Origin: DAOVRL01 sp023128595
Lineage (GTDB): Bacteria; Planctomycetota; Phycisphaerae; Sedimentisphaerales; Anaerobacaceae
Length of the DNA stretch: 24,648 nt
Direction: 5' to 3'
Assembly (NCBI GenBank): GCA_030628155.1
Contig: DAOVRL010000051.1
Location: 1 to 24,648 of the forward strand
Shown here piece by piece: positions 1 to 6,500 of this stretch (position 1 is its first letter; the number at the start of each line of letters is the position of its first letter). Position numbers and translations under genes: made by a program. A model generated the notes under the pieces. It saw nothing but the letters and a program-made list of their open reading frames with translations, made no database searches and had not been told where the DNA came from.

Positions 1-32
1 CCGCTTTTGCGGGAATGACAAGTTTCTTATTA
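1..32. repeat. End of a dispersed palindromic repeat
   Basis: The first bases contain a CCGC-TTTT-GCGG hairpin followed by GGAATGAC. This resembles the end of a dispersed intergenic palindrome whose other half would lie outside the window. It sits directly downstream of the kdsB stop codon (minus strand), so it could also act as a 3' mRNA hairpin. Only a fragment is visible. Confidence 0.4.
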
Positions 33-821
33 TTATTTCTGTCTTTTTTTATATCTTTTGACGAATTCAGCGTACTGCTGCGGTGTGTCTATGCCGTCGC
101 AGGTGTGTTCGACTTTGCCGATCAGGATGTTAAAGCCGTTTTCGATTGCCCGCAACTGCTCTAACTTCTCGGTTTTCTCTAACGGTGTTTGCGGCAGGGC
201 GGTAATCTTGAGCAGAAAATCTTTGCGGTAGGCGTAGATTCCGATATGCCGCAGATATTGCCTAAATTCCCCAATTCCCGCCTTGTGTCTGTCGTATGGA
301 ATCGGCGCACGCGAGAAATATATTGCCCGACCAAGTTCGTCGTTCGTCCTTCGTCGCTCGTCCCTCGTCCCTCGCCCACGCGGTGCCAGGACAACCTTAA
401 CGATATTGGGATCGGCTACCTGCTTGGGGTTCTCAAACGGGGCGGCGAGCGTCGCCATCGGATAGTCGGGGTTCTCAATCAGCAGGCGGGCGAGATAATC
501 GATATTCTCCGGGTCGATCTCCGGCTCATCGGCCTGGAGGTTCACCACAATATCGACCTCCATATCCGCTACGGCCTCGGCGATGCGGTCGGTCCCGCTC
601 TTGTGCTCGACAGCGGTTAGCACGCACTCGGCTCCGAACGCCTGCGCCGCCGCAACTACCTTCTCATCGTCGGTCGCAATTATTACCTTTTCGAGCAGCT
701 TGGCAAGGCACGCCCGCTCGTATGTGTGCTGGATAAGAAACTTGCCCGTATCTTTGGCGAGAACTTTACCCGGGAATCTGGTGGAAGCATAACGAGCAGG
801 TATAAAAGCTACGATTTTCAC
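33..821 (-). CDS. kdsB: 3-deoxy-manno-octulosonate cytidylyltransferase (CMP-Kdo synthetase)
   Basis: The enzyme activates Kdo with CTP to give CMP-Kdo, the donor for the inner core of lipopolysaccharide; it is cytosolic. The sequence shows the family's N-terminal nucleotide-binding motif PARYASTRFPGK, the NLQADEPEI segment, YFSRAPIPYDR and a C-terminal EQLRAIENG. The GTG at 821 is chosen because it puts seven residues before PARY, as in E. coli KdsB, and gives about 262 aa; an in-frame ATG at 854 is the alternative. The same frame is open to 1100, but a consensus promoter at 936-964 lies inside that extension, which also shows no family resemblance. About 16 residues rich in R, D, E, T and N interrupt the conserved stretch between KVVLA and GRAIYFSRA; they are encoded by a heptamer DNA repeat (336-377). 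The gene is divergent from the ABC importer. Function is secure; the start is not. Confidence 0.93.
   Translation of the reverse strand: MKIVAFIPARYASTRFPGKVLAKDTGKFLIQHTYERACLAKLLEKVIIATDDEKVVAAAQAFGAECVLTAVEHKSGTDRIAEAVADMEVDIVVNLQADEPEIDPENIDYLARLLIENPDYPMATLAAPFENPKQVADPNIVKVVLAPRGRGTRDERRRTNDELGRAIYFSRAPIPYDRHKAGIGEFRQYLRHIGIYAYRKDFLLKITALPQTPLEKTEKLEQLRAIENGFNILIGKVEHTCDGIDTPQQYAEFVKRYKKRQK
336..377 (-). repeat. Six-unit heptamer array inside kdsB
   Basis: Six consecutive 7-base units on the plus strand (TTCGTCG, TTCGTCC, TTCGTCG, CTCGTCC, CTCGTCC, CTCGCCC) total 42 bp, so the reading frame of kdsB is kept. Read on the coding strand the units have the form ACGANNN. The encoded residues fall where other KdsB proteins have a short loop before the YFSRA motif, so the array looks like an insertion tolerated in a surface loop. 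Confidence 0.85.
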
Positions 822-935
822 TTGTTCTCGACTTTCAAGCGGCCAGGACGCCATCTTCCGGGCAAGTAGTACAAATCCAGGGACTCCCAAGTTGTCGCCG
901 AGTTTATGCGACAGGGAAAATCCAACCGGGCACTT

Positions 936-964
936 ATCATAAACGTAAAATTGAGCATTGTCAA
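936..964 (-). promoter_or_regulatory. Sigma70-type promoter for kdsB
   Basis: On the minus strand a perfect -35 box TTGACA (964-959) is followed after exactly 17 bases by TATGAT (941-936), one base off consensus. Transcription would start near 929, leaving a 5' leader of about 75-110 nt before the ATG at 854 or the GTG at 821. It excludes a translation start at 1100. Confidence 0.75.
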
Positions 965-1135
965 CAGCCCGAATTGGATTCTTTTGAAAAACTCGAAAAC
1001 TTTTTGCACCGGTACAACAGATTTCGCCGTTATATGCCGGACCCGGCGAAATTGCCGGCCTTCCTCCAGTAGTGGGTCTCGCTAATTCTTCCGGCGGCAT
1101 ATAATTGGATTTTTGACAAGCTCTTACTTGCTACA

Positions 1136-1217
1136 GTCATTGCGAGCGAAGCGAAGCAATCTCATACGCCTACAGCCTGGAGATTGCCACGGCCGCATTC
1201 TGCGGCCTCGCAATGAC
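1136..1217. repeat. REP-like palindromic repeat
   Basis: An 82-bp element is bounded by perfect 11-bp inverted repeats, GTCATTGCGAG (1136-1146) and CTCGCAATGAC (1207-1217), with internal complementary segments (GCAATCTC and GAGATTGC). Related copies lie at 2446-2532, 13732-13766 and 18509-18671. It occupies the divergent intergenic region between kdsB and the first binding protein. Confidence 0.8.
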
Positions 1218-1269
1218 GAATCCGGTGGTGCTGCTTGCCAGCATTCACAAGCAAATCAAGAAGCCGCTT

Positions 1270-1303
1270 GCCGGGAAACCCGGTCACACCGCCCGGCATT
1301 TTT
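1270..1303 (+). terminator. Possible intrinsic terminator or alternative hairpin pair
   Basis: GCCGGG (1270-1275) can pair with CCCGGC (1292-1297), followed directly by ATTTTT. The same left arm can instead form a tight hairpin CCGGG-AAA-CCCGG (1271-1283). The two folds exclude each other. The site lies just upstream of the predicted promoter of the first binding protein and may shield it from read-through. No gene in this window needs termination here on the plus strand. Confidence 0.35.
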
Positions 1304-1316
1304 AAGAATTGAAGGC

Positions 1317-1344
1317 TTGTAATCCACCGCAACACGGATATACT
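1317..1344 (+). promoter_or_regulatory. Promoter of first binding-protein gene
   Basis: TTGTAA (1317-1322), 16 bases, TATACT (1339-1344). The same two hexamers occur before the second binding protein (2596-2624), and both sites share the flanks CTTGTAA and GGATATACT. Transcription would start near 1351, about 42 nt before the ATG. Confidence 0.5.
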
Positions 1345-1392
1345 TTCGATATGCTGCAGTTGGCGAAACGGATAAATTAGGGAGCTCGAATT

Positions 1393-2358
1393 ATGAAAAA
1401 GGCCATACCAATAATCATCATACTTGTACTTGTCATTATCGCGGCCGTCGTTGTGATTAAGGTTGTCAACAGGCCCGAACCGGACACCAGAGGCAAGATC
1501 GCGTTGATTCCGGAAACAGCTACGGGCGATTTCTGGGAGTCGCTTCGTCGCGGAGCAGAGCAGGCCGTTGAAGGGGCCGATTTTAGAATCTGCTGCGAGG
1601 AGCCGACCGGTCAAAGCCCCGAACAAATCGTTCACAACTTCATTGCCGAGGGGGTCTCGGGCATCGTGCTCGCTTCCCGTGAGGCCAGGACCCTGCTGCC
1701 GTCGGTAGAGAAGGTCTGTGACGCCAACATACCGTGTGTAGTCATCGGCTCGTATGTTGACAGCCAAAGGCTTCTCTGTTGCATTGACGGGAACAACTAC
1801 ATCGCCGGCTTGATGGCCGCCAGGCGCATGGCCGAGATTCTAAACGCCAAAGGCAAGGTAGTTGTTGTAAAGTACGTGCCCGGCTCAACCTGGACGGCCG
1901 ACCGCATAAATGGTTTCACCGATACCATCGAAAATGACTTCCCCGAAATACAAATCGTCGATACCAAATACGCAATGGATACGGTTGAGACGGCAAAGGC
2001 CGCTGCCGAAGGCCTGCTGAATAAGAACCCGGAGATTGACGGGCTGTTTGCTTGCAATGAGTCCGCCTCAATCGGGGCCCTCAAAGCTCTGCAGAGCACC
2101 CAACGCGCCGGAAAGGTAAAAATGGTGGGATTCGGCACCGAAAGCTCACTCGTTGAAGGACTTAAGTCCGGAATCGTCGATTCGCTCGTAGCCCAGGATC
2201 CCAATAGAATGGGCATCGAAGCGGTCAATGCTCTCATAGCAGCGCTCGAGGGCCGACAAGTGGACAGGCTCATAAAAGCGGAGCTCACATTGCTCACCAA
2301 AGACAACGTCGAATCTGCGAAGATTCAAGCTCTGCTTGGCGCAACAGCCCGGCCGTAA
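1393..2358 (+). CDS. Membrane-anchored periplasmic sugar-binding protein, RbsB-like (paralogue 1)
   Basis: A substrate-binding protein of the ribose/galactose type (Peripla_BP_4), 321 aa. Residues 5-24 form a hydrophobic segment with no lipobox or clear signal peptidase site, so it is probably held by an N-terminal membrane anchor. GGGAG lies 8-10 bases before the ATG. It is clearly paralogous to the second binding protein downstream. Family landmarks remain (N222 in the CNES segment, Q268 in AQDP, R171 before INGF), but the two aspartates that contact the sugar in E. coli RbsB (after PVITL, and in VGFD) are both glycine here, G119 and G248. It has seven cysteines, including CC pairs at 67-68 and 129-130, unusual for this family. 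It may bind a different ligand or act as a sensor or decoy. Identity as a family member is firm; the ligand is unknown. Confidence 0.88.
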   Translation: MKKAIPIIIILVLVIIAAVVVIKVVNRPEPDTRGKIALIPETATGDFWESLRRGAEQAVEGADFRICCEEPTGQSPEQIVHNFIAEGVSGIVLASREARTLLPSVEKVCDANIPCVVIGSYVDSQRLLCCIDGNNYIAGLMAARRMAEILNAKGKVVVVKYVPGSTWTADRINGFTDTIENDFPEIQIVDTKYAMDTVETAKAAAEGLLNKNPEIDGLFACNESASIGALKALQSTQRAGKVKMVGFGTESSLVEGLKSGIVDSLVAQDPNRMGIEAVNALIAALEGRQVDRLIKAELTLLTKDNVESAKIQALLGATARP

Positions 2359-2445
2359 ACACTCTGTATATGACCATATCGGACCTTAGGGGTCGCAGGA
2401 TTCTCCGGGGCCTCATAGTAGTCTGTCAAGACCGAAACTGTGGCT

Positions 2446-2575
2446 GTCATTGCGAGGCCTTTTTCAAAGGCCGCGGCAATCTTAAACACTCGAAAGTCGA
2501 GATTGCTTCGTCGCTTCGCTCCTCGCAGTGACGAAAAACGGCCAAAATTCAATATATTACCCCGTGAACGGTTAC
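2446..2575 (-). mobile_element. Decayed copy of the IS66-like MITE
   Basis: Read on the minus strand this matches the left half and core of the element at 18466-18705: the inverted-repeat end GTAACCGTTCACGGGGT (2575-2559), the following TTGAATTTTG segment, and the palindromic core bounded by GTCATTGCGAGG (2446-2457) and CCTCGCAGTGAC (2521-2532). The other terminal repeat is missing: beyond 2446 similarity fades after a short AAACTG match and no second GTAACC end is present. No target duplication of the flank TTATTTTT was found. It fills the gap between the two binding-protein genes and contains no gene. Confidence 0.7.
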
Positions 2576-2595
2576 TTATTTTTGGAAATGACCGC

Positions 2596-2624
2596 TTGTA
2601 AGAGCACCACTGCGAGGATATACT
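2596..2624 (+). promoter_or_regulatory. Promoter of second binding protein and importer operon
   Basis: TTGTAA (2596-2601), 17 bases, TATACT (2619-2624), the same hexamers as at 1317-1344. Transcription would start near 2631, giving a leader of about 68 nt. It would drive the second binding protein plus the ATPase and permease genes. Confidence 0.55.
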
Positions 2625-2698
2625 CTGCTGAAAATAAAGTATGCCTAATCTCCATTTTACAGAGCTCTTAAAAAACAGAGATTCAGGGAGTGCGACTT

Positions 2699-3721
2699 AT
2701 GAAAAAGGTCTTAACAATTATTGCCGTTCTTGTCACAGCGGCTGTCGTTTTCGCCGCGATTGGATGCAGGCAGAAAGCCGAGAGTGGAGCGAAGTATCGT
2801 ATCGCCGTAATTCCAAAGGGCACTACCCACGTTTTCTGGAAGTCCATACACGCCGGGGCCATCAAGGCCGAGCAGGAGTTGAAAGAAGCCGGCATCGACG
2901 TCGAAGTCATTTGGATAGGCCCTCTTAAGGAGGATGACAGAGAGTCTCAGATCAAGGTCGTGGAGAATTTCATAACACGCCGTGTATCAGGAATTGTCCT
3001 GGCGCCTTTGGACGACGTGGCGCTGCGAAGACCGGTCAAGGACGCCGTCAACAGTGGAATCCCCGTGGTCATCATCGACAGCGGCCTAAAGAGCGACGAT
3101 TACACGAGCTTCGTGGCGACCGACAACTACGTCGGCGGCAGGAAAGGCGGAGAGCGTCTGGCCAAAATCCTCGGCGGCAAAGGCAAAGTTATTATGCTGC
3201 GCTACCAGGAAGGCTCAGCCAGCACGATGAACCGCGAACAGGGCTTCCTGGACGTCCTAAAAGAGAAATACCCCGAAATCGAGGTCGTCAGTGCAAGCCA
3301 GTACGGCGGCGCCACCACTGAAAGTGCTTACCAGGCCAGCGAAAATCTCCTCGCGCCGCGTCGAACACCCGATGGTGGGTTGAAGATTGATGGAATCTTC
3401 TGTCCGAACGAGTCAACCACCTTTTCGATGCTCCTGGCCCTGGAGGACGGCGGCCTGGCCGGCAAGGTCAAATACGTCGGTTTTGATAGTTCAGAGCGCC
3501 TTGTAAAAGGATTACGCACCGGGCACATCCAGGGGCTCGTCCTGCAGGACCCGATCAATATGGGCTATTTGGGGGTCAAGACCATTGTCGCGCATCTGCA
3601 GGGCCAAGAGGTGGATAAGCAAATCGACACTGGCTCAGAGGTGGCCACGCCCGAAAATATGGACGACCCCAAGATGAAGAATCTGTTGGAGCCGGATTTC
3701 AAGAAATGGCTGAACGAGTAG
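2699..3721 (+). CDS. Sugar ABC transporter substrate-binding lipoprotein, RbsB-like (paralogue 2)
   Basis: A periplasmic binding lipoprotein of the ribose/galactose family, 340 aa. The N-terminus has a lipoprotein signal with AAIGC around C23. The ATG at 2699 is preferred over the in-frame GTG at 2690 because AGGGAG (2685-2690) sits about 8 bases before it. Unlike paralogue 1 it keeps the family aspartates: D127 after PVVII and D263 in VGFD, plus N in CPNES and Q in LQDP. The arginine that follows the first aspartate in E. coli RbsB is serine here, so the sugar need not be ribose. The 3' end overlaps the ATPase start by 16 bases, so the two are translationally linked. It is the likely functional receptor of this importer. 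Confidence 0.92.
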   Translation: MKKVLTIIAVLVTAAVVFAAIGCRQKAESGAKYRIAVIPKGTTHVFWKSIHAGAIKAEQELKEAGIDVEVIWIGPLKEDDRESQIKVVENFITRRVSGIVLAPLDDVALRRPVKDAVNSGIPVVIIDSGLKSDDYTSFVATDNYVGGRKGGERLAKILGGKGKVIMLRYQEGSASTMNREQGFLDVLKEKYPEIEVVSASQYGGATTESAYQASENLLAPRRTPDGGLKIDGIFCPNESTTFSMLLALEDGGLAGKVKYVGFDSSERLVKGLRTGHIQGLVLQDPINMGYLGVKTIVAHLQGQEVDKQIDTGSEVATPENMDDPKMKNLLEPDFKKWLNE

Positions 3722-5253
3722 ATTCGCACCAATCGACCTTGCGACTGGAGATGAGGGGGGTTTGCAAACGATTCGGGGCCACGGTCGCGCTTGATGATGT
3801 GGGCATCAAGGTCGCCACCGGTCGGGTCCTGGCCATGGTCGGAGAGAACGGTGCCGGCAAGAGCACGCTGATGAAGGTCCTTTCAGGCGCGATCAAGCCC
3901 GATGCGGGCCAAATGTGGCTCGATGGCCTTCCATATCGACCGAGCAACCCGCTGGAGGCCCGAAAGGCCGGCGTCGCTATGATCTATCAGGAGCTTTCCC
4001 TGACACCGCACCTCAGCGTCCAGGAAAACATTATGCTCGGTATGGAGCCGACCACCCTCGGCGTCGTGCGCTGGAAGCAGGTACGCCGGCGGGCAATCGA
4101 GGCAATCGAGGAGTTTGATAATCCGGAGCTCACACCGGATGTCCGCGTCAGCAGACTCTCCGTCGGCTCCCAGCAGTTGGTGGAAATTGCCCGCGCTCTG
4201 GCGATAGGCTGCCGCACGCTCGTCCTCGACGAGCCCACCAGCTCTCTCACACAGCAGGATGTCGAGCGATTGTTCGAGATAATCGGACGCCTCAAACGCC
4301 AGGGCAAAGCCATCGTTTACATCTCCCACTTCATCGAAGAGGTCAAGCGTGTTGCAGACGAGGTGACGGTCCTGCGAGACGGACGGGTGGCTGGCGGCGG
4401 TGATGTGGCCGCCATAACCATCGACGAAATAATAGCACTGATGGTCGGCCGCCAGGTCGAGGAGCTTTATCCGAGATCTACCCGCCACCCCGGAGAGGTA
4501 GTTTTGGAGGTTAAAGATTTGGCCGGCGTCGAAAAGCCCCGGTCAGCGAGCCTCCAATTGCATCGAGGAGAGGTATTGGGCATTGCCGGGCTGATCGGCG
4601 CAGGACGCACCGAATTGCTGCGCAGCCTCTTCGGATTGGACCCTGTCCGTTCCGGTCAAATCAAGTTAGGCCTTTACGCCGGACCCGCCTCACCTGTCAG
4701 ACGCTGGATGCAGGGGGCCGGCATCCTCAGTGAGAACCGCAAGGAAGAGGGATTGGCCCTTGCCTTGAGCGTAGCGGACAACGTTACGCTCTCCAGGCTA
4801 AGAGGCTTTGGCCCGCTCGGCCTGGTCCTGCCCGGACGACAGGACAGGGCCACCCGCCGCTGGATAAAGAGGTTGGGTATCCGATGCCAAGGCCCCAGAC
4901 AATCCGTCTTGTCTCTATCGGGCGGAAATCAGCAGAGGGTCGCCCTGGCCAGGCTGCTCCAGCACGATGTGGATGTATTCCTGCTGGATGAGCCCACGCG
5001 AGGCATCGACGTGGCCGCAAAGGCGCTTGTTTACAAGTTGATTGATGAATTGGCCGGCGGCCCCCGGCCCAAAGCCATCCTGATGGTAAGCAGTTATTTG
5101 CCCGAGTTGTTAGGCGTATGCGACCGCGTCGCCGTGATGTGTCGTGGAAAATTGGGCCCGACTTACAGAATTGACGAGATCGATGAGCACAAGCTCATGC
5201 TCGAGGCAACCGGACAGGCGCCTGGGGCCCCGGGCAGGGAGGTGAAATCTTGA
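3706..5253 (+). CDS. Sugar ABC transporter ATP-binding protein, RbsA/MglA type
   Basis: A cytoplasmic double ATPase of 515 aa that powers import by the adjacent permease. The first half has Walker A GENGAGKST (46-54), Q-loop MIYQE (92-96), signature SVGSQQ (152-157) and Walker B TLVLDEPT (171-178). The second half has the degenerate Walker A GLIGAGRTE typical of this subfamily, signature SLSGGNQQ and Walker B VFLLDEPTRGID. The length equals the usual 500-520 aa. The start lies inside the 3' end of the binding-protein gene (16-base overlap) with only a weak upstream GGAG, consistent with translational coupling. It overlaps the permease start by 4 bases. The substrate cannot be read from the sequence. 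Confidence 0.95.
   Translation: MAERVDSHQSTLRLEMRGVCKRFGATVALDDVGIKVATGRVLAMVGENGAGKSTLMKVLSGAIKPDAGQMWLDGLPYRPSNPLEARKAGVAMIYQELSLTPHLSVQENIMLGMEPTTLGVVRWKQVRRRAIEAIEEFDNPELTPDVRVSRLSVGSQQLVEIARALAIGCRTLVLDEPTSSLTQQDVERLFEIIGRLKRQGKAIVYISHFIEEVKRVADEVTVLRDGRVAGGGDVAAITIDEIIALMVGRQVEELYPRSTRHPGEVVLEVKDLAGVEKPRSASLQLHRGEVLGIAGLIGAGRTELLRSLFGLDPVRSGQIKLGLYAGPASPVRRWMQGAGILSENRKEEGLALALSVADNVTLSRLRGFGPLGLVLPGRQDRATRRWIKRLGIRCQGPRQSVLSLSGGNQQRVALARLLQHDVDVFLLDEPTRGIDVAAKALVYKLIDELAGGPRPKAILMVSSYLPELLGVCDRVAVMCRGKLGPTYRIDEIDEHKLMLEATGQAPGAPGREVKS
5237..5253 (+). promoter_or_regulatory. Strong ribosome binding site deciding a TTG start
   Basis: GGGAGGTGA (5237-5245) lies just before TTG at 5250, and that TTG overlaps the ATPase stop codon in the junction TTGA. 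The strength and spacing of this site support the rare TTG start and stop-start coupling of the permease to the ATPase. Confidence 0.8.
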
Positions 5254-6392
5254 GTAACAATCAACCGCCGCTAACAGCGAGGCTCATCTCAGTCTTTCGG
5301 GCACTATATAAGCAACCCAGTGTCAAACTGATACTGGCTTTGGTCGCCATCTTCTTGTTTTTTGTCGTAGCGATGGGCGTTCAGGAAGCAGTCAAGATTC
5401 ACCGGTCCAACCGGAACATATTGGCGGAGCTGGCCGAGGCGGGCGTGCCGCCGGATGAGCGCCAAAAGGATCGAAGGCTCACCAGCCCCTGGCCGGAGGG
5501 ATACGGGGCGTCGCTGCGATTCCTGGGACGCCCGAACCTCGAAATGATCGCTCGCCATACCACCATTGTGGGAATAGCGGCACTCGGTATGACTATGGTG
5601 ATTATCTCAGGTGGTATCGACCTTTCGGTCGGCTCAATTATAGCGCTGAGCAGCGTAGTCATTGCCTGGCTCCTTCAATACGCCGGCGCCGGGCCCTGGA
5701 CGGCGGTCTTGGGAGGTGTGGCCGCCGGCGCCTTTTTTGGCCTGGTTAGCGGGTGGTTGATAACCAGGCTGCGCGTTGTGCCTTTCATTGTCACATTAGG
5801 TATGCTGCTGGTCGTTCGCGGGACCGCCAAAGGCATCGCGCGTGAGCAGAAGATTGACGTGGATATGGATCGCCTCATGTGGCTCGATGAGCTGCTTGCT
5901 TCGGTCCCCAAAGAGCGAAGCTGGATGCTCGTGCCGTTGGGCGTGTGGCTTTTGGTTGTTATGGCGGTGGTCGTCGCGGTGCTGCTGCGCTACACCCGGC
6001 TGGGGCGGCATATTTTCGCGGTCGGTTCCAATGAAGAGACGGCCCGCCTCTGCGGCGTCGCCGTCGAGCGCGTCAAGGTCACAGTCTTTACGCTTTGCGG
6101 CGCCTTTGCCGGGTTGGCCGGACTTATGCAGTTCTCGTATTTGACCGTCGGTGATCCTACCGGCGCAAAGGGACTCGAATTGAATGTCATAGCTGCCGTC
6201 GTTATCGGAGGCGGTAGTCTTGCCGGAGGCGAAGGTTCGATTTTGGGCACGATGGTCGGTGCATTGATTATGACCGTTATTGACTCGGGATGCTTTCAGA
6301 TGGGTCTGCCTAACTGGGTCCAGGAGATTATCACAGGCGTCATTATCATAGTAGCCGTCGCCCTCGACCGCTTGCGACATCGCAGCATCTAA
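5250..6392 (+). CDS. Sugar ABC transporter permease, RbsC type
   Basis: Inner-membrane permease of the BPD_transp_2 family, 380 aa, the channel for the RbsA-like ATPase. It shows multiple hydrophobic helices, the hallmark GGIDLSVGSIIALSS, and the EAA-like loop region GSNEETARLCGV. Between the first helix (about 23-45) and the second (about 104-120) is an unusually long hydrophilic stretch of roughly 55 residues (HRSNRN to RPNLEM), longer than in E. coli RbsC, probably periplasmic. It is the last gene of the importer operon. No intrinsic terminator is visible in the 108 bp to the convergent beta-helix gene. Confidence 0.93.
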   Translation: MSNNQPPLTARLISVFRALYKQPSVKLILALVAIFLFFVVAMGVQEAVKIHRSNRNILAELAEAGVPPDERQKDRRLTSPWPEGYGASLRFLGRPNLEMIARHTTIVGIAALGMTMVIISGGIDLSVGSIIALSSVVIAWLLQYAGAGPWTAVLGGVAAGAFFGLVSGWLITRLRVVPFIVTLGMLLVVRGTAKGIAREQKIDVDMDRLMWLDELLASVPKERSWMLVPLGVWLLVVMAVVVAVLLRYTRLGRHIFAVGSNEETARLCGVAVERVKVTVFTLCGAFAGLAGLMQFSYLTVGDPTGAKGLELNVIAAVVIGGGSLAGGEGSILGTMVGALIMTVIDSGCFQMGLPNWVQEIITGVIIIVAVALDRLRHRSI

Positions 6393-6500
6393 GCAGACTT
6401 CACCAAAGCCGCAGCAAAAGTCCTGTTGATCTTGGAATCCGTTGGGAGCCGCAAGCATAATGAACCAGGAAATTCAGGGCCTGCTTTGTATCGTCGCGGC

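Noticed and set aside
336..377. Heptamer array as a CRISPR-like array
   Set aside because: Units are contiguous 7-mers with no spacers and lie in a coding gene.
822..1100. N-terminal extension of kdsB to 1100
   Set aside because: No family similarity, a consensus promoter inside it, and the family start fits 821.
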